Positions 43,982 to 52,464 of a stretch of DNA of 64,000 bases are shown here, piece by piece (positions within the stretch are counted from its first letter, which is position 1; the number at the start of each line of letters is the position of its first letter). The DNA is from Haloferula sp. BvORR071. Its GTDB lineage: Bacteria > Verrucomicrobiota > Verrucomicrobiia > Verrucomicrobiales > Akkermansiaceae. The translations under genes were made by a program, and so were the position numbers. The stretch lies in contig NZ_BATP01000003.1 of the NCBI RefSeq assembly GCF_000739615.1, positions 310,001-374,000 of the forward strand. The letters run 5' to 3'. The notes under the pieces were generated by a model. That model saw nothing but the letters and a program-made list of their open reading frames with translations, ran no database searches and had not been told where the DNA came from.

Positions 43982-44049
43982 CTGATCCTAACACCTCAGG
44001 GACAGGGGGAAAGTGGAGAAATTCGGGGATTCTCCCTTATGCCCTGACG

Positions 44050-44098
44050 CGCCGGTGGATCATAGGCCCTATAGGACTTATAGGACCTATGGCCCGGG
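44050..44098. repeat. Imperfect palindromic TATAGG-type repeat
   Basis: CATAGGCCCTATAGG, then ACTTATAGGACCTATGG form overlapping, partly self-complementary units in the gap just before the end of the peroxiredoxin gene. They may act as a hairpin at the 3' end of that minus-strand gene. The role is uncertain. Confidence 0.45.
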
Positions 44099-44103
44099 AA
44101 GCT

Positions 44104-44730
44104 TCAGTTCGCGAGGTAGCTGGAGACGCCCTCGTGGTCGGGGACCATGGCCTTGTCGCCGCGGTTCCAGTCCATCGGGCAGACTTCGCCGAATTGCTCG
44201 AAGTGCTGCAGGGCATCCACGAGGCGCAGGGCCTCACGGATCGAGCGGCCGAGCGGCATATCGTTGACCACCTGGTGGCGGACGATGCCTTCCTTGTCGA
44301 TGAGGAAGAGGCCGCGGTAGGCGACCAGCTCTCCCTTCACCGTGAGGTTGCCATTTTCGTCCACCTCGTAGTCGCCGGCGAGCACGTCGTAAGCGTCGGA
44401 AATGGTCTTATTCACATCGGCCACGAGGGGGTATTTCACTCCTTGGATGCCGCCCTTGGCCTTCGGGGTCTGGAGCCAGGCCCAGTGGGAGAACTCGGAG
44501 TCCGTGGAGCAACCGACGACGGCGACATTGCGGGATTCGAATTCTTCCAGCTCTTCCTGGAAGCGATGAAGCTCAGTCGGGCAGACAAAAGTGAAGTCCT
44601 TCGGGTAGAAGAAGAGGATGACGTATTTCTCGCCGAGATACTGATCCAGGGAGAAGTTTTCGACGATGGTATCGCCTTGGACAGCCTTGGCGCTGAAGGA
44701 GGGGGCTTTCTTGCCTACGAGTACGGACAC
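44104..44730 (-). CDS. 2-Cys peroxiredoxin (AhpC/Prx1 type)
   Basis: The 208-residue cytosolic enzyme reduces peroxides using thiols. The peroxidatic Cys is in FTFVCPTE (C50) and the resolving Cys in EVCPMDW (C184), the classical typical 2-Cys arrangement. Other conserved features are FFYPKDFTF and VVGCSTDSEFSHWAW. The start is GTG at 44730. No AhpF or reductase is adjacent, so electrons presumably come from thioredoxin. Confidence 0.93.
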   Translation of the reverse strand: MSVLVGKKAPSFSAKAVQGDTIVENFSLDQYLGEKYVILFFYPKDFTFVCPTELHRFQEELEEFESRNVAVVGCSTDSEFSHWAWLQTPKAKGGIQGVKYPLVADVNKTISDAYDVLAGDYEVDENGNLTVKGELVAYRGLFLIDKEGIVRHQVVNDMPLGRSIREALRLVDALQHFEQFGEVCPMDWNRGDKAMVPDHEGVSSYLAN

Positions 44731-44923
44731 GGTTCGGTGGTGTGGTGGTTTGAAAAAAGCTCTGCCACGGGGGTGGCTGACGGCCGCGCCGTAGAGGCTC
44801 CCGGTGCGGCGGGCAACCCTTTATCCGGCACTCGGCCGAAAGCATGGCGCGGACCAGCTTCCGGCTTGCCTTTCAGCGGGCGATGAAAGGTGATCCTAGC
44901 AAACAAATCTCCCACCCCCATCT

Positions 44924-45343
44924 ATGCCTACTCCCAGCAGCGTCGCCCGCGGATTCATCGAGGAAGTCCTGAACCAAGGAAACATCGAGGCCTGTGGGAA
45001 ATACTTCCACGAGGACATGGTGGAGCAGGTGCCGATGCCCGGCCAAGGCCCGGGGCTCAAGGGCTTGAAGGAAATGCTCACAGGCTTCCGGGCGACCTTT
45101 CCGGATATCCATTGGACGATCGAGGAGCAGATCGAAGAGGGTGACAAGGTGGTCACGCGCTTCGAGTGGTCGGCCACGCATCAGGCGGAATTTTTCGGGG
45201 TGCCGGCAACCGGGAAGCCGGTGAAGACCTGGGGCATGGTGATCGACCGGCTGGAGGGCGGGAAGATCCAGGACACGCGGATCATCATGGATTCGCTGGG
45301 GATTTTGATCCAGCTCGGGGCAGTGCCGATGCCGGGGGCGTAG
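44924..45343 (+). CDS. Ester cyclase / SnoaL-like protein
   Basis: The 139-residue protein has the SnoaL-like polyketide cyclase pattern: ARGFIEEVLNQGNIEACGKY, then LKGLKEMLTGFRATFPDIHW and VTRFEWSATHQAEFFGVP, with the typical T-G-K-P-V motif. Members are mostly of unknown function. Four bases separate its stop from the SUKH gene's ATG, which suggests co-transcription. Confidence 0.87.
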   Translation: MPTPSSVARGFIEEVLNQGNIEACGKYFHEDMVEQVPMPGQGPGLKGLKEMLTGFRATFPDIHWTIEEQIEEGDKVVTRFEWSATHQAEFFGVPATGKPVKTWGMVIDRLEGGKIQDTRIIMDSLGILIQLGAVPMPGA

Positions 45344-45347
45344 TCTT

Positions 45348-45791
45348 ATGAGCAAGCACAAACGGGTCATCGGAACGACCCCTGAGGCGATCGCAAGAGC
45401 GGAGCAGCAGCTTGGCCGAAGTCTGCCTAAGTCCTTCCGCGAGTGGTTGCTGGCCAACAACGGGCTCGGCCTCGGCTCGATCAGTATTTTTCCCGTTCAG
45501 GACGACCGGGATGTCCGCAAGACTTGGGCATCCATCGTTCAGAACTACCAAAATGGCTGGGAGGCGTGGCTTGAGATTTATGAAGATGAGCGGGACGCCC
45601 TCTCGTCTTTGCTGCCTTTCGCGGAGTTTAGCACCGGGGACTACTACTGTTTCGACTATTCGCGTGTCGGCCTCCATGGTGAGCCGCCGGTGGTTCTGTG
45701 GTCGCATGAATCCGAGAATCTCGAGCCGCGTGGAGAGTGGTTTGTCGAGTTCAAGGAGCGGCTTCTCAAGGGTGAATTCGAATACGACTAA
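45348..45791 (+). CDS. SMI1/KNR4 (SUKH) family protein
   Basis: The 147-residue protein shows the SUKH pattern: IARAEQQLGRSLPKSFREWL, then LANNGLGLGS and a late FAEFSTGDYYCFDYSRVG and EPPVVLWSHESENLEP. SUKH proteins are often immunity factors, but this one has no visible toxin partner. It is the second SUKH gene in the window and is not close in sequence to the first. It is followed by an ABC-F gene 66 bases away. Confidence 0.87.
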   Translation: MSKHKRVIGTTPEAIARAEQQLGRSLPKSFREWLLANNGLGLGSISIFPVQDDRDVRKTWASIVQNYQNGWEAWLEIYEDERDALSSLLPFAEFSTGDYYCFDYSRVGLHGEPPVVLWSHESENLEPRGEWFVEFKERLLKGEFEYD

Positions 45792-45857
45792 GGGGAAAAG
45801 CTCGCCATTCCCCCTTGCCTTTCCCGGCGGCATGGATGGCAATCCCCGCCTTCATCC

Positions 45858-47741
45858 ATGTCCGCCCTGCTATCCGCCAATGAGATCCGCCTCGCCTTCA
45901 GCTACCAGACGCTGCTGGACGGTGTAACGCTGGCCGTGGCGGCGGGCGAGAAGGTCGGCCTGGTGGGCCGGAACGGCTGTGGGAAGACCTCGCTGCTAAA
46001 GATCCTGACGGGGAGCGAAAAGGCAGATTCCGGGGAAATCTCGGTGCGCCGGGCACTGCGGATCGGGTATCTGCCGCAGGAGTTCGAATTGGATCCGGAG
46101 CTCTCGGTGCATGAGAACATCGCGGCAGGCGCGGCTGACATCGTGGACGCCATTCGCCGCTATGAGGATGGCGAAGGCTCTGAGGCAGAGCTCTCCGAGT
46201 TGCTACATCTGATCGAGCATGCCGATGGCTGGAACCTCGACGCGCGGATCAAGGCCACCGCAACGGCCCTCGGCACGCCGCCGCTTGAAGTAGCAGTGGG
46301 CCCGCTCTCCGGTGGTGAGAAGCGCCGGGTGGCACTATGTCGGGCGCTGGCATCGCAGCCGGATCTGCTGCTGTTAGACGAGCCGACGAACCATCTGGAT
46401 GCGGAATCGATCCGCTGGCTGGAAGACTTTCTCAAGACCTACTCGGGCGCGGTCATCTTCGTCACCCACGACCGCTACTTCCTGGATGTGATCGCCACCC
46501 GGATCATCGAGATCGACCAAGGCAAGGCATTCTCCCATCCGGGCAACTACACCGCCTATCTGGAATCGAAGGCGGTGCGCCAGCAGATCGCCGAACAGAC
46601 CGAGCGCCGTCGCCAGCGTTTCCTGCGCGAGGAGCTGGAGTGGGTGCGCTCTGGGGTGAAGGCACGTGGCACGAAGTCCCGCCACCGCTTGGATCAGTTT
46701 TATGAGATCGAGGGCCTGCAGGCTCCGCCGGAAGAACGGGAGATGGATCTCTTGATCCCTCCCCCGCCAGATCTCGGGAACATCGTCGTGGAGTTGGAAG
46801 GTGCGGGTGTGAATGTCGGCACGGCGAACTCGCCGCGCTGGCTCTTCCGCCACCTCAATCTGGAGCTCCGGCCCGGCCAATGCACCGGCATCGTCGGACG
46901 CAACGGCGTGGGCAAGACAACCCTGCTGAAGCTCTGTCTCGGCCAGCTCGAACCGACCGAGGGCAAGGCCACGGTGGGCAAGAAGGTCAAAGTGAACTAC
47001 ATCGACCAGACGCGGATGGCGCTCGATGGCACCGGCTCGCTGTTAGATGAAGTGGCGGACGGCAATGAGAAGGTGCAATTCGGCAACCAGACCCTCGGTG
47101 CTCGGACCTATCTGCGACGCTTCCTCTTCGATGACCGGCGGATCAACGAGCGTGTGGACCTGCTTTCCGGTGGCGAGCGTGCCCGTCTCATGCTCGCGAA
47201 GGTGCTGAAGACCGGCGGCAATCTGATCGTGCTCGACGAGCCGACCAACGACCTCGACCTGCCCTCGCTGCGGATGCTGGAAGAAGCGCTCGCCGACTTC
47301 GATGGCACGGTGCTGGTGGTTTCCCACGATCGCTACTTCCTCGATCGGATCTGCGATCAAGTAGTGGCCTTTGAAGACAATGGTGTATTCGTCCAGCCGG
47401 GCAACTACTCCTACTATCTCGAAAAGCGTCAGGCCCGCGAACAGGTCCAGCGTTTCCACGCCCAAGCTGCGGCCCGCGATGCCGCCGCACGCCAGAAGGC
47501 CACTGGCCCCGCGGAGACGAAGCCGCGCAAGTTGACGATGGCCGAGCGCAAGGAGCTGGAAGCCATGGAGGAGACCATCATGGTCGCGGAGGAAGCCGTA
47601 GCTGGGCTGGAGGGCAAGCTGGCGGATCCTGAGTTTCAGAAAAATTTCGCGGAGATTCCCAGGGTGGCCGCGAAGCTGGAAGAGGCGAAGACCGAGGTCG
47701 CGCGGCTGTATGCTCGCTGGGAGGAGCTGGAAGCGATTTAA
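45858..47741 (+). CDS. uup: ABC-F ATPase, Uup-type
   Basis: The 627-residue cytosolic protein has two ABC domains: Walker A GRNGCGKTS, signature LSGGEKRR and Walker B LLLDEPTNHLD, then GRNGVGKTT, LSGGERARL and LIVLDEPTNDLD. A linker with YTAYLESKAVRQ and an Arg-rich RSGVKARGTKSRHR follows the first domain, and a C-terminal coiled coil (EAMEETIMVAEEAVAGLE) matches Uup. ABC-F proteins act on the ribosome; Uup also affects precise excision and DNA topology. It overlaps the convergent DP-repeat gene by 4 bases. Confidence 0.92.
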   Translation: MSALLSANEIRLAFSYQTLLDGVTLAVAAGEKVGLVGRNGCGKTSLLKILTGSEKADSGEISVRRALRIGYLPQEFELDPELSVHENIAAGAADIVDAIRRYEDGEGSEAELSELLHLIEHADGWNLDARIKATATALGTPPLEVAVGPLSGGEKRRVALCRALASQPDLLLLDEPTNHLDAESIRWLEDFLKTYSGAVIFVTHDRYFLDVIATRIIEIDQGKAFSHPGNYTAYLESKAVRQQIAEQTERRRQRFLREELEWVRSGVKARGTKSRHRLDQFYEIEGLQAPPEEREMDLLIPPPPDLGNIVVELEGAGVNVGTANSPRWLFRHLNLELRPGQCTGIVGRNGVGKTTLLKLCLGQLEPTEGKATVGKKVKVNYIDQTRMALDGTGSLLDEVADGNEKVQFGNQTLGARTYLRRFLFDDRRINERVDLLSGGERARLMLAKVLKTGGNLIVLDEPTNDLDLPSLRMLEEALADFDGTVLVVSHDRYFLDRICDQVVAFEDNGVFVQPGNYSYYLEKRQAREQVQRFHAQAAARDAAARQKATGPAETKPRKLTMAERKELEAMEETIMVAEEAVAGLEGKLADPEFQKNFAEIPRVAAKLEEAKTEVARLYARWEELEAI

Positions 47742-48721
47742 GGACGCTTCGCGCCGGTCCTTTCTGTGATCCGGGCCAACTCCATTTCGGCGCGTTCCCG
47801 CATCCTGCCCTCGGGAAACTCAGCGACCCATTCGTGAGCTTGGGCCATGTCTTTAAAAGCGAGGCGCTGGACGATTCCAACGACGGCATTCTCCGTAAGG
47901 GAATCGCTGTTTACGGCATCGATCACGAGGCCTGCTGCGGCGGTCGGATCTTGATCTGACAAAGACATTGCCGCGGCGGTGATGAGCTTGTCTTTCAGCG
48001 AAGGGTCTTTCATTCCGCTCGCCCAGCTCAATGCTGCCTGGGGGTCCTTGGCCGCCCAAATGCCTGTTGCCTGACCGAGAAGTTCTTCCGCGGCCGGGCT
48101 AGCTCCGGCCTCCTGTGCGAGTTCAATGGCCTGTTTGGGATTGTCGGATGCAAGGTGGTTGCCTGTTCCGATGAGGGCTGCTTGGCGACGGCCTCCTTCG
48201 GGCAATTGCCTTGCCCAGATTAGGCTCGCGGTAGAGTCGTGCTTCGCCCACGTCTCTGCGATCACGCGACAAGCATCTGCTGGAATGGTTCCTCCAAGTG
48301 CGAATGATGCCGCGGCACTTGGGTCCTTTTCAGTCCAAGCTTGCAGCAGCTTCAGGCGGAGTTCGGCGATGGCGGGATCTTTTCCCTGCCCTTCCAGGCT
48401 GGCTAGTTCCGCCAACACGCCTGCGAAGTCATCCGAGCTGAAGGAATCCACCATCCGGTGGAAACTACTCTCACCGTCTCTTGCGGCCTCAGTCATCGTG
48501 CTCTCGCCGGGCATCCCGAGCAAGCGCGCCGCAAGCCGCTGGTAGCGGGCGGGATCGAGTCTCCGATCTCTCGGTGACTGACCCTCTGCATGGACTTGGG
48601 TGGTCCTTGCAGTGGACTTCTTTTCAATCGGGCTGCGGGATGACGGCTTCCACAATGCCACGGCAATCCCTGCGACCACGATGGCCGTGAACATTCCTGC
48701 AACGCGAAGGGTGCTTTTCAT
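47738..48721 (-). CDS. Secreted alpha-helical DP-repeat protein, singleton
   Basis: The 327-residue product has an N-terminal hydrophobic anchor (RVAGMFTAIVVAGIAVALW), then a basic linker and helical repeats. Their pattern (WTEKDPSAAASFALGG, WAAKDPQAALSWASGM, LSDQDPTAAAGLVID) matches that of the tandem cassettes at 11.5-16.6 kb, but the sequence is more divergent. It is single, not paired. Function is unknown; a scaffold-like solenoid is likely. Confidence 0.78.
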   Translation of the reverse strand: MKSTLRVAGMFTAIVVAGIAVALWKPSSRSPIEKKSTARTTQVHAEGQSPRDRRLDPARYQRLAARLLGMPGESTMTEAARDGESSFHRMVDSFSSDDFAGVLAELASLEGQGKDPAIAELRLKLLQAWTEKDPSAAASFALGGTIPADACRVIAETWAKHDSTASLIWARQLPEGGRRQAALIGTGNHLASDNPKQAIELAQEAGASPAAEELLGQATGIWAAKDPQAALSWASGMKDPSLKDKLITAAAMSLSDQDPTAAAGLVIDAVNSDSLTENAVVGIVQRLAFKDMAQAHEWVAEFPEGRMRERAEMELARITERTGAKRP

Positions 48722-48778
48722 GAGTTCAGGAAGGCATCGCAGGCAGCAAAAGATGCCTGCGATGCCCGATCGCTGTGA

Positions 48779-50374
48779 TTACTGGATCTTGCAGGAGGTC
48801 ATCTGGTCATTGGGGGCAGTGCCGACCCACCCTGTACTCGAACTGAAGGTCCAGGAGGTACCGGTGAAGTTGTCATTCTGATACATGATCACGGTCCAAC
48901 CCGCAGGGATTCTCGAGGAAGATGCCCAGTCGTTCGGGACCCCGGCTGCCTGAAGCTGGGCCATGGTGTAGTTGCCCTTCGCCAGGGTATTGCCACGGGA
49001 GGCACCGTAGTTCACATCCTGATAGAAGATCACGCCGGTATTCTCCACTTTGCAGGAACTCACCACGTCGTTGGCCGCGCCGACCCAATTGGTGTCGGCG
49101 GTGTAGCTCCAACTGGTGCCGGTCTGGTTGTCGTCTTGGTAGAGCGTTACCTTCCAACCGCTCGGCACGCGAAGGGAGGTCACGGAGTTGTCCCCGACGT
49201 TCAAGGCCTGGAGCTGTGCCATGCTGTAGTTCCCCGGTGCGATCAACTGGCTCGGAGCGCCCTGGTAGTCGATGTCCTGACAGAGCATCACGCCCTCGCC
49301 ATCGGAGGGGATCACCTGCAGGATCAGCGGCATGCTGGCGCAGCCCCAGGAATAGCGCGTCCCCGTCGGTGTGTTGGAGCGCCAGTTGTTCCAGCCGATG
49401 TTGTCCGAGGTGCGGCGTGCATTCCATGCGGCGTTGGCATTGAGCTGCAGCCAAGGCTGGTAAGTACTCTGAAGGCTGCGGTCCTTCATGAACTTCGCCA
49501 TCCAGCGGATGAAGATTCCGTTAAAGCCGCCACCGTCGCTGTTCTCGGTGGCGTCAGGGAGGATCGCGTTGGTGCAGAGGGTGTTCTTGGTGCAGTTCGC
49601 CGCCAGGGTGGCATCGCTCACGTTCGCCAGGAAATTGGCCGCGCCGATGAAGGTTCCCTGATTGTAGGTGAAAACCCAATTCGTGATGACGCCGCTGGAA
49701 CTGATATTATCGTAAACCTGCCCGGTCGAGGCGTTAAAGAGCGTGTTGCGAGTCCAGTTGTAGAGGCCCTGCGACTTGGTCAGGTAGGCGGAGTCGCCGG
49801 TGATCTGATAGAGCAAATAGGAGCCGATCGATGCCGGACAATTGACGCAGGCGTTCTTCGAGCCCTTGCCGGTGGTCCACCACAAGCCGCCGCCCAGGGC
49901 AGTGTCGTAGGCGCGGGCGTACATCGCATCGAAATTCCCCTTCGCCCGGTCGCGGAAGGCGGTGTTGCCGGTGATCTGGTAGGCTCTTGCAAAGGCGATC
50001 ACCGCCCAAGCGATGTCGTCGTTGAAGCTATTTGAGGTCCACGAGGTCCCGTATTGGGCCACGAAGCCATTGCACAAGGCCGAGACGATATTCTTGTTGC
50101 CAGTCGTGGGATTGCGGTCGTGCGCGTCCTCCGCCATCTCCATCTCTTCCGCCAAGGTCCACCAGCCGGGTCCGGTGCCGGTGCCGGTGTCCAACTTGTA
50201 GTAGGCATTGCCTCCAGTGCTTACATAGAAGGCGTTGTTGTAGGAGTTGAACGCGGTGTCCGCATCAGCGGGCCAGAAGGCATTTGCCGACATGATGCCG
50301 AGTGCGGCCAAGGCTGCCACCAGGCTCAAACGTGAGAAATGTACATAGTTCTTCCGTGTTTGGTAGGTTTGCAT
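48779..50374 (-). CDS. GH76-like hydrolase with C-terminal betagamma-crystallin repeats
   Basis: The 531-residue secreted protein has a GH76-like (alpha/alpha)6 barrel: FNDDIAWAVIAFARAYQITG carries the Asp pair in the catalytic position, then GGGLWWTTGKGSKNACVNCP and WVFTYNQGTFIGAANFLANV. The C-terminal ~160 residues contain two betagamma-crystallin-like repeats ('VMLCQDIDYQGAPSQL', 'VIFYQDVNYGASRGNT', each followed by WKV/WTV-type strands and an SVTSLRVP / ASSSRIP turn). These give a calcium-binding or carbohydrate-targeting surface. I prefer the ATG at 50374 (MQTYQTRKN) with the signal peptide after it. Confidence 0.85.
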   Translation of the reverse strand: MQTYQTRKNYVHFSRLSLVAALAALGIMSANAFWPADADTAFNSYNNAFYVSTGGNAYYKLDTGTGTGPGWWTLAEEMEMAEDAHDRNPTTGNKNIVSALCNGFVAQYGTSWTSNSFNDDIAWAVIAFARAYQITGNTAFRDRAKGNFDAMYARAYDTALGGGLWWTTGKGSKNACVNCPASIGSYLLYQITGDSAYLTKSQGLYNWTRNTLFNASTGQVYDNISSSGVITNWVFTYNQGTFIGAANFLANVSDATLAANCTKNTLCTNAILPDATENSDGGGFNGIFIRWMAKFMKDRSLQSTYQPWLQLNANAAWNARRTSDNIGWNNWRSNTPTGTRYSWGCASMPLILQVIPSDGEGVMLCQDIDYQGAPSQLIAPGNYSMAQLQALNVGDNSVTSLRVPSGWKVTLYQDDNQTGTSWSYTADTNWVGAANDVVSSCKVENTGVIFYQDVNYGASRGNTLAKGNYTMAQLQAAGVPNDWASSSRIPAGWTVIMYQNDNFTGTSWTFSSSTGWVGTAPNDQMTSCKIQ

Positions 50375-50636
50375 TTCCAGGGTTTGTTGGGTTGTGGGTT
50401 TGCTTACCCCAAAGCCGGGTTTCGAAGCCTTGAGGAGAAATCCCACATATCACCACCCATCCACCTGCCAAGAAATATCTAGGGCACAACCAACATAAGT
50501 TATTCACACGGATGCAAAAGCAGACATCATGTCCGGTTTCACCCACCTCCGCACGGCCCCATGATCCGCGATGTAACAAAATGCACCACCGGAGCCGGAA
50601 GCAGAGTCGCTTCGCGGCCCCAACATCTGCCCCTTC

Positions 50637-51407
50637 CTACTTTTCGCTGCTGAAGTCGGTGTCCGCCTTATCGATATCCACTTCCTTGATCCAGATGTTG
50701 CGGTAGCGCACATCGTGGCCTTCACACTGGAGCTTGATCCCCTGCGGAGTATCGGTGATCCCTTTGCCGCCGTCATTGCCGCCATCCACACCGGAGTTAG
50801 CGCCGCCCCAGACTTGGCTGATCGCCTGATTGGAGTGGATCTTCTTGCCGTTAAAATAGATGGTCACGATCGCCTTCTCAGTCAGCTTGCCATCCTTGAA
50901 GCGGGCCGCGCGGAAGTTGATGTCATAGGCATTCCACTTGCCCGTGCCGTTGTAGGCATCGATCGGCGCGGCGGCCTCGTTGATCACGGCGGCCATGCCA
51001 TGCGTGCCTTTATCGCCGTCCAGCACCTGGATCTCGTAGCGGTTCTGGAGGTAGACGCCGCTGTTGCCGCCTTCCTTGGCGATATTGAATTCGATGTGCA
51101 GGCGGAAATCCTTGTAGGCCTTCTTGGTCACGATGTCGGCGGAGCCATACTTGCCGCCAGCGGCCGCTGGGTCATCGGTCATCACCACCGTGCCCTTGTC
51201 GACCGGATCATCGACGATCTTCCACTTGATCGGCAGCGCGGACTTGAAGCCCGGGCCTTGCCAGTAAGTCCACTTGGCGTCCAACATTTCGCGCGAGCCA
51301 TCGAAGACGACTTCTGCTCCTTCGAGCGGTTTGGCACCTACACCGGTTCCGGCATGGGCGAGGGTGGCGGGCAGCACGGCGAGAAGCGCGAAAGGCAGGA
51401 GTTTCAT
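50637..51407 (-). CDS. DUF1080 (3-keto-disaccharide hydrolase-like) secreted protein
   Basis: The 256-residue exported protein (signal MKLLPFALLAVLPATLAHA) is a single DUF1080 beta-sandwich, related to GH16 folds: EVVFDGSREMLDAKWTY, KWKIVDDPVDKGTV, DFRLHIEFN, NSGVYLQNRYEIQVLDG, and a closing KLQCEGHDVRYRNIWIKEVD strand. Such proteins are very common in Verrucomicrobiota. It is divergent from the AraC regulator gene ~100 bases away, which could control it. Confidence 0.88.
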   Translation of the reverse strand: MKLLPFALLAVLPATLAHAGTGVGAKPLEGAEVVFDGSREMLDAKWTYWQGPGFKSALPIKWKIVDDPVDKGTVVMTDDPAAAGGKYGSADIVTKKAYKDFRLHIEFNIAKEGGNSGVYLQNRYEIQVLDGDKGTHGMAAVINEAAAPIDAYNGTGKWNAYDINFRAARFKDGKLTEKAIVTIYFNGKKIHSNQAISQVWGGANSGVDGGNDGGKGITDTPQGIKLQCEGHDVRYRNIWIKEVDIDKADTDFSSEK

Positions 51408-51505
51408 TCCCCGAATACTAGGTGATGGCCGTCGCACTTTCCAAGTGCGGAAAGAATGACAGCACTGGCCGAAAGGCCCGACCTGCGCTTCACTTGCAAC
51501 GGCAC

Positions 51506-52411
51506 ATGAAACGCGAAGCCATTCCTGCGGTCGCGCTCGGCGACTACCGGCAGTCCGACCTCCGCGGCGAGGGTTTCGTGGCCGTGCCCTATCAGGAATC
51601 GCGGGCGTGGAATCCCACCCTTCTGACCCCGCACTACCACGACTTCTTCCAGGTCTCGCTGATCCGCGGCGATGCCCGGCTGATGCACGATTTCCGTGAG
51701 ACCAAGGTCAGCGGCCACACCCTTTTCTTCCTTAGCCCGGGTCAGGTCCATGCGGTAAAGTCCGGCAGTGACACCGATGGCACGATCCTCTCGTTCACCC
51801 GCGAGTTCTTCGATGCCGGCGCGGCGGGCTCCACCGAGCTGCTCTTGGGTCTGCCGTTCTTCTATCCCGCGGACTCCGCACCATGGATGAAGGTCCCGCG
51901 CCATGGGGTCGCTCCTGCCTGCGAGCTCTTCCGTGAATTGCAGCAGGAATTCGATGCTGCCCGCGAGGGTGCCGTGGAGATCATCCGGGCGCTGCTCCGG
52001 ATTCTCCTGATCAAGGCCAGCCGCTGGCGTGGCCTGGTGCCTGCCAGTCCGGCGGCGGTTCATCGTGGCAATGCCCTGGTGCGGAACTTCCAGCTCCTCG
52101 TCGAACGTCATTTCAATGACTGGCAGACGCTTCCCCAGTATGCCAAGCAACTGGGCGTCACCGCCAACCACCTGAACGACGTGGTCAGCGAGGCCACCGG
52201 CAAGGCAGCGGGCGAGCACCTCAGGCAGCGCCGTTTGCTTGATGCCAAGCGCCTGCTGCTCTACTCGGAGCTCGGTGTGGCCGAGATCGGCTACCAGCTG
52301 GGTTTCAAGGATCCTTCCTATTTCTCCCGGTTTTTCCGGCGCTACGAAGAGCGGACGCCGGCGGAGTTCCGCGAGGCGATCCGTGAAAAATACCAGCAAG
52401 AGGGCGGCTAG
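51506..52411 (+). CDS. AraC-family transcriptional regulator
   Basis: The 301-residue protein has an N-terminal cupin-like arabinose-binding type domain (LTPHYHDFFQVSLIRGDARL and FLSPGQVHAV) and a C-terminal AraC HTH pair (YAKQLGVTANHLNDVVSEAT and EIGYQLGFKDPSYFSRFFRR). It presumably binds a small ligand and regulates nearby genes. A 53-base gap precedes the Fsr-type transporter gene on the same strand, a typical regulator-transporter pairing, and the DUF1080 gene diverges from it. Confidence 0.92.
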   Translation: MKREAIPAVALGDYRQSDLRGEGFVAVPYQESRAWNPTLLTPHYHDFFQVSLIRGDARLMHDFRETKVSGHTLFFLSPGQVHAVKSGSDTDGTILSFTREFFDAGAAGSTELLLGLPFFYPADSAPWMKVPRHGVAPACELFRELQQEFDAAREGAVEIIRALLRILLIKASRWRGLVPASPAAVHRGNALVRNFQLLVERHFNDWQTLPQYAKQLGVTANHLNDVVSEATGKAAGEHLRQRRLLDAKRLLLYSELGVAEIGYQLGFKDPSYFSRFFRRYEERTPAEFREAIREKYQQEGG

Positions 52412-52464
52412 CACCGGTCGGAGAATTTGCCCGCGCGGCTGCTCGGGGCGAGGCTCCCCGCCCC

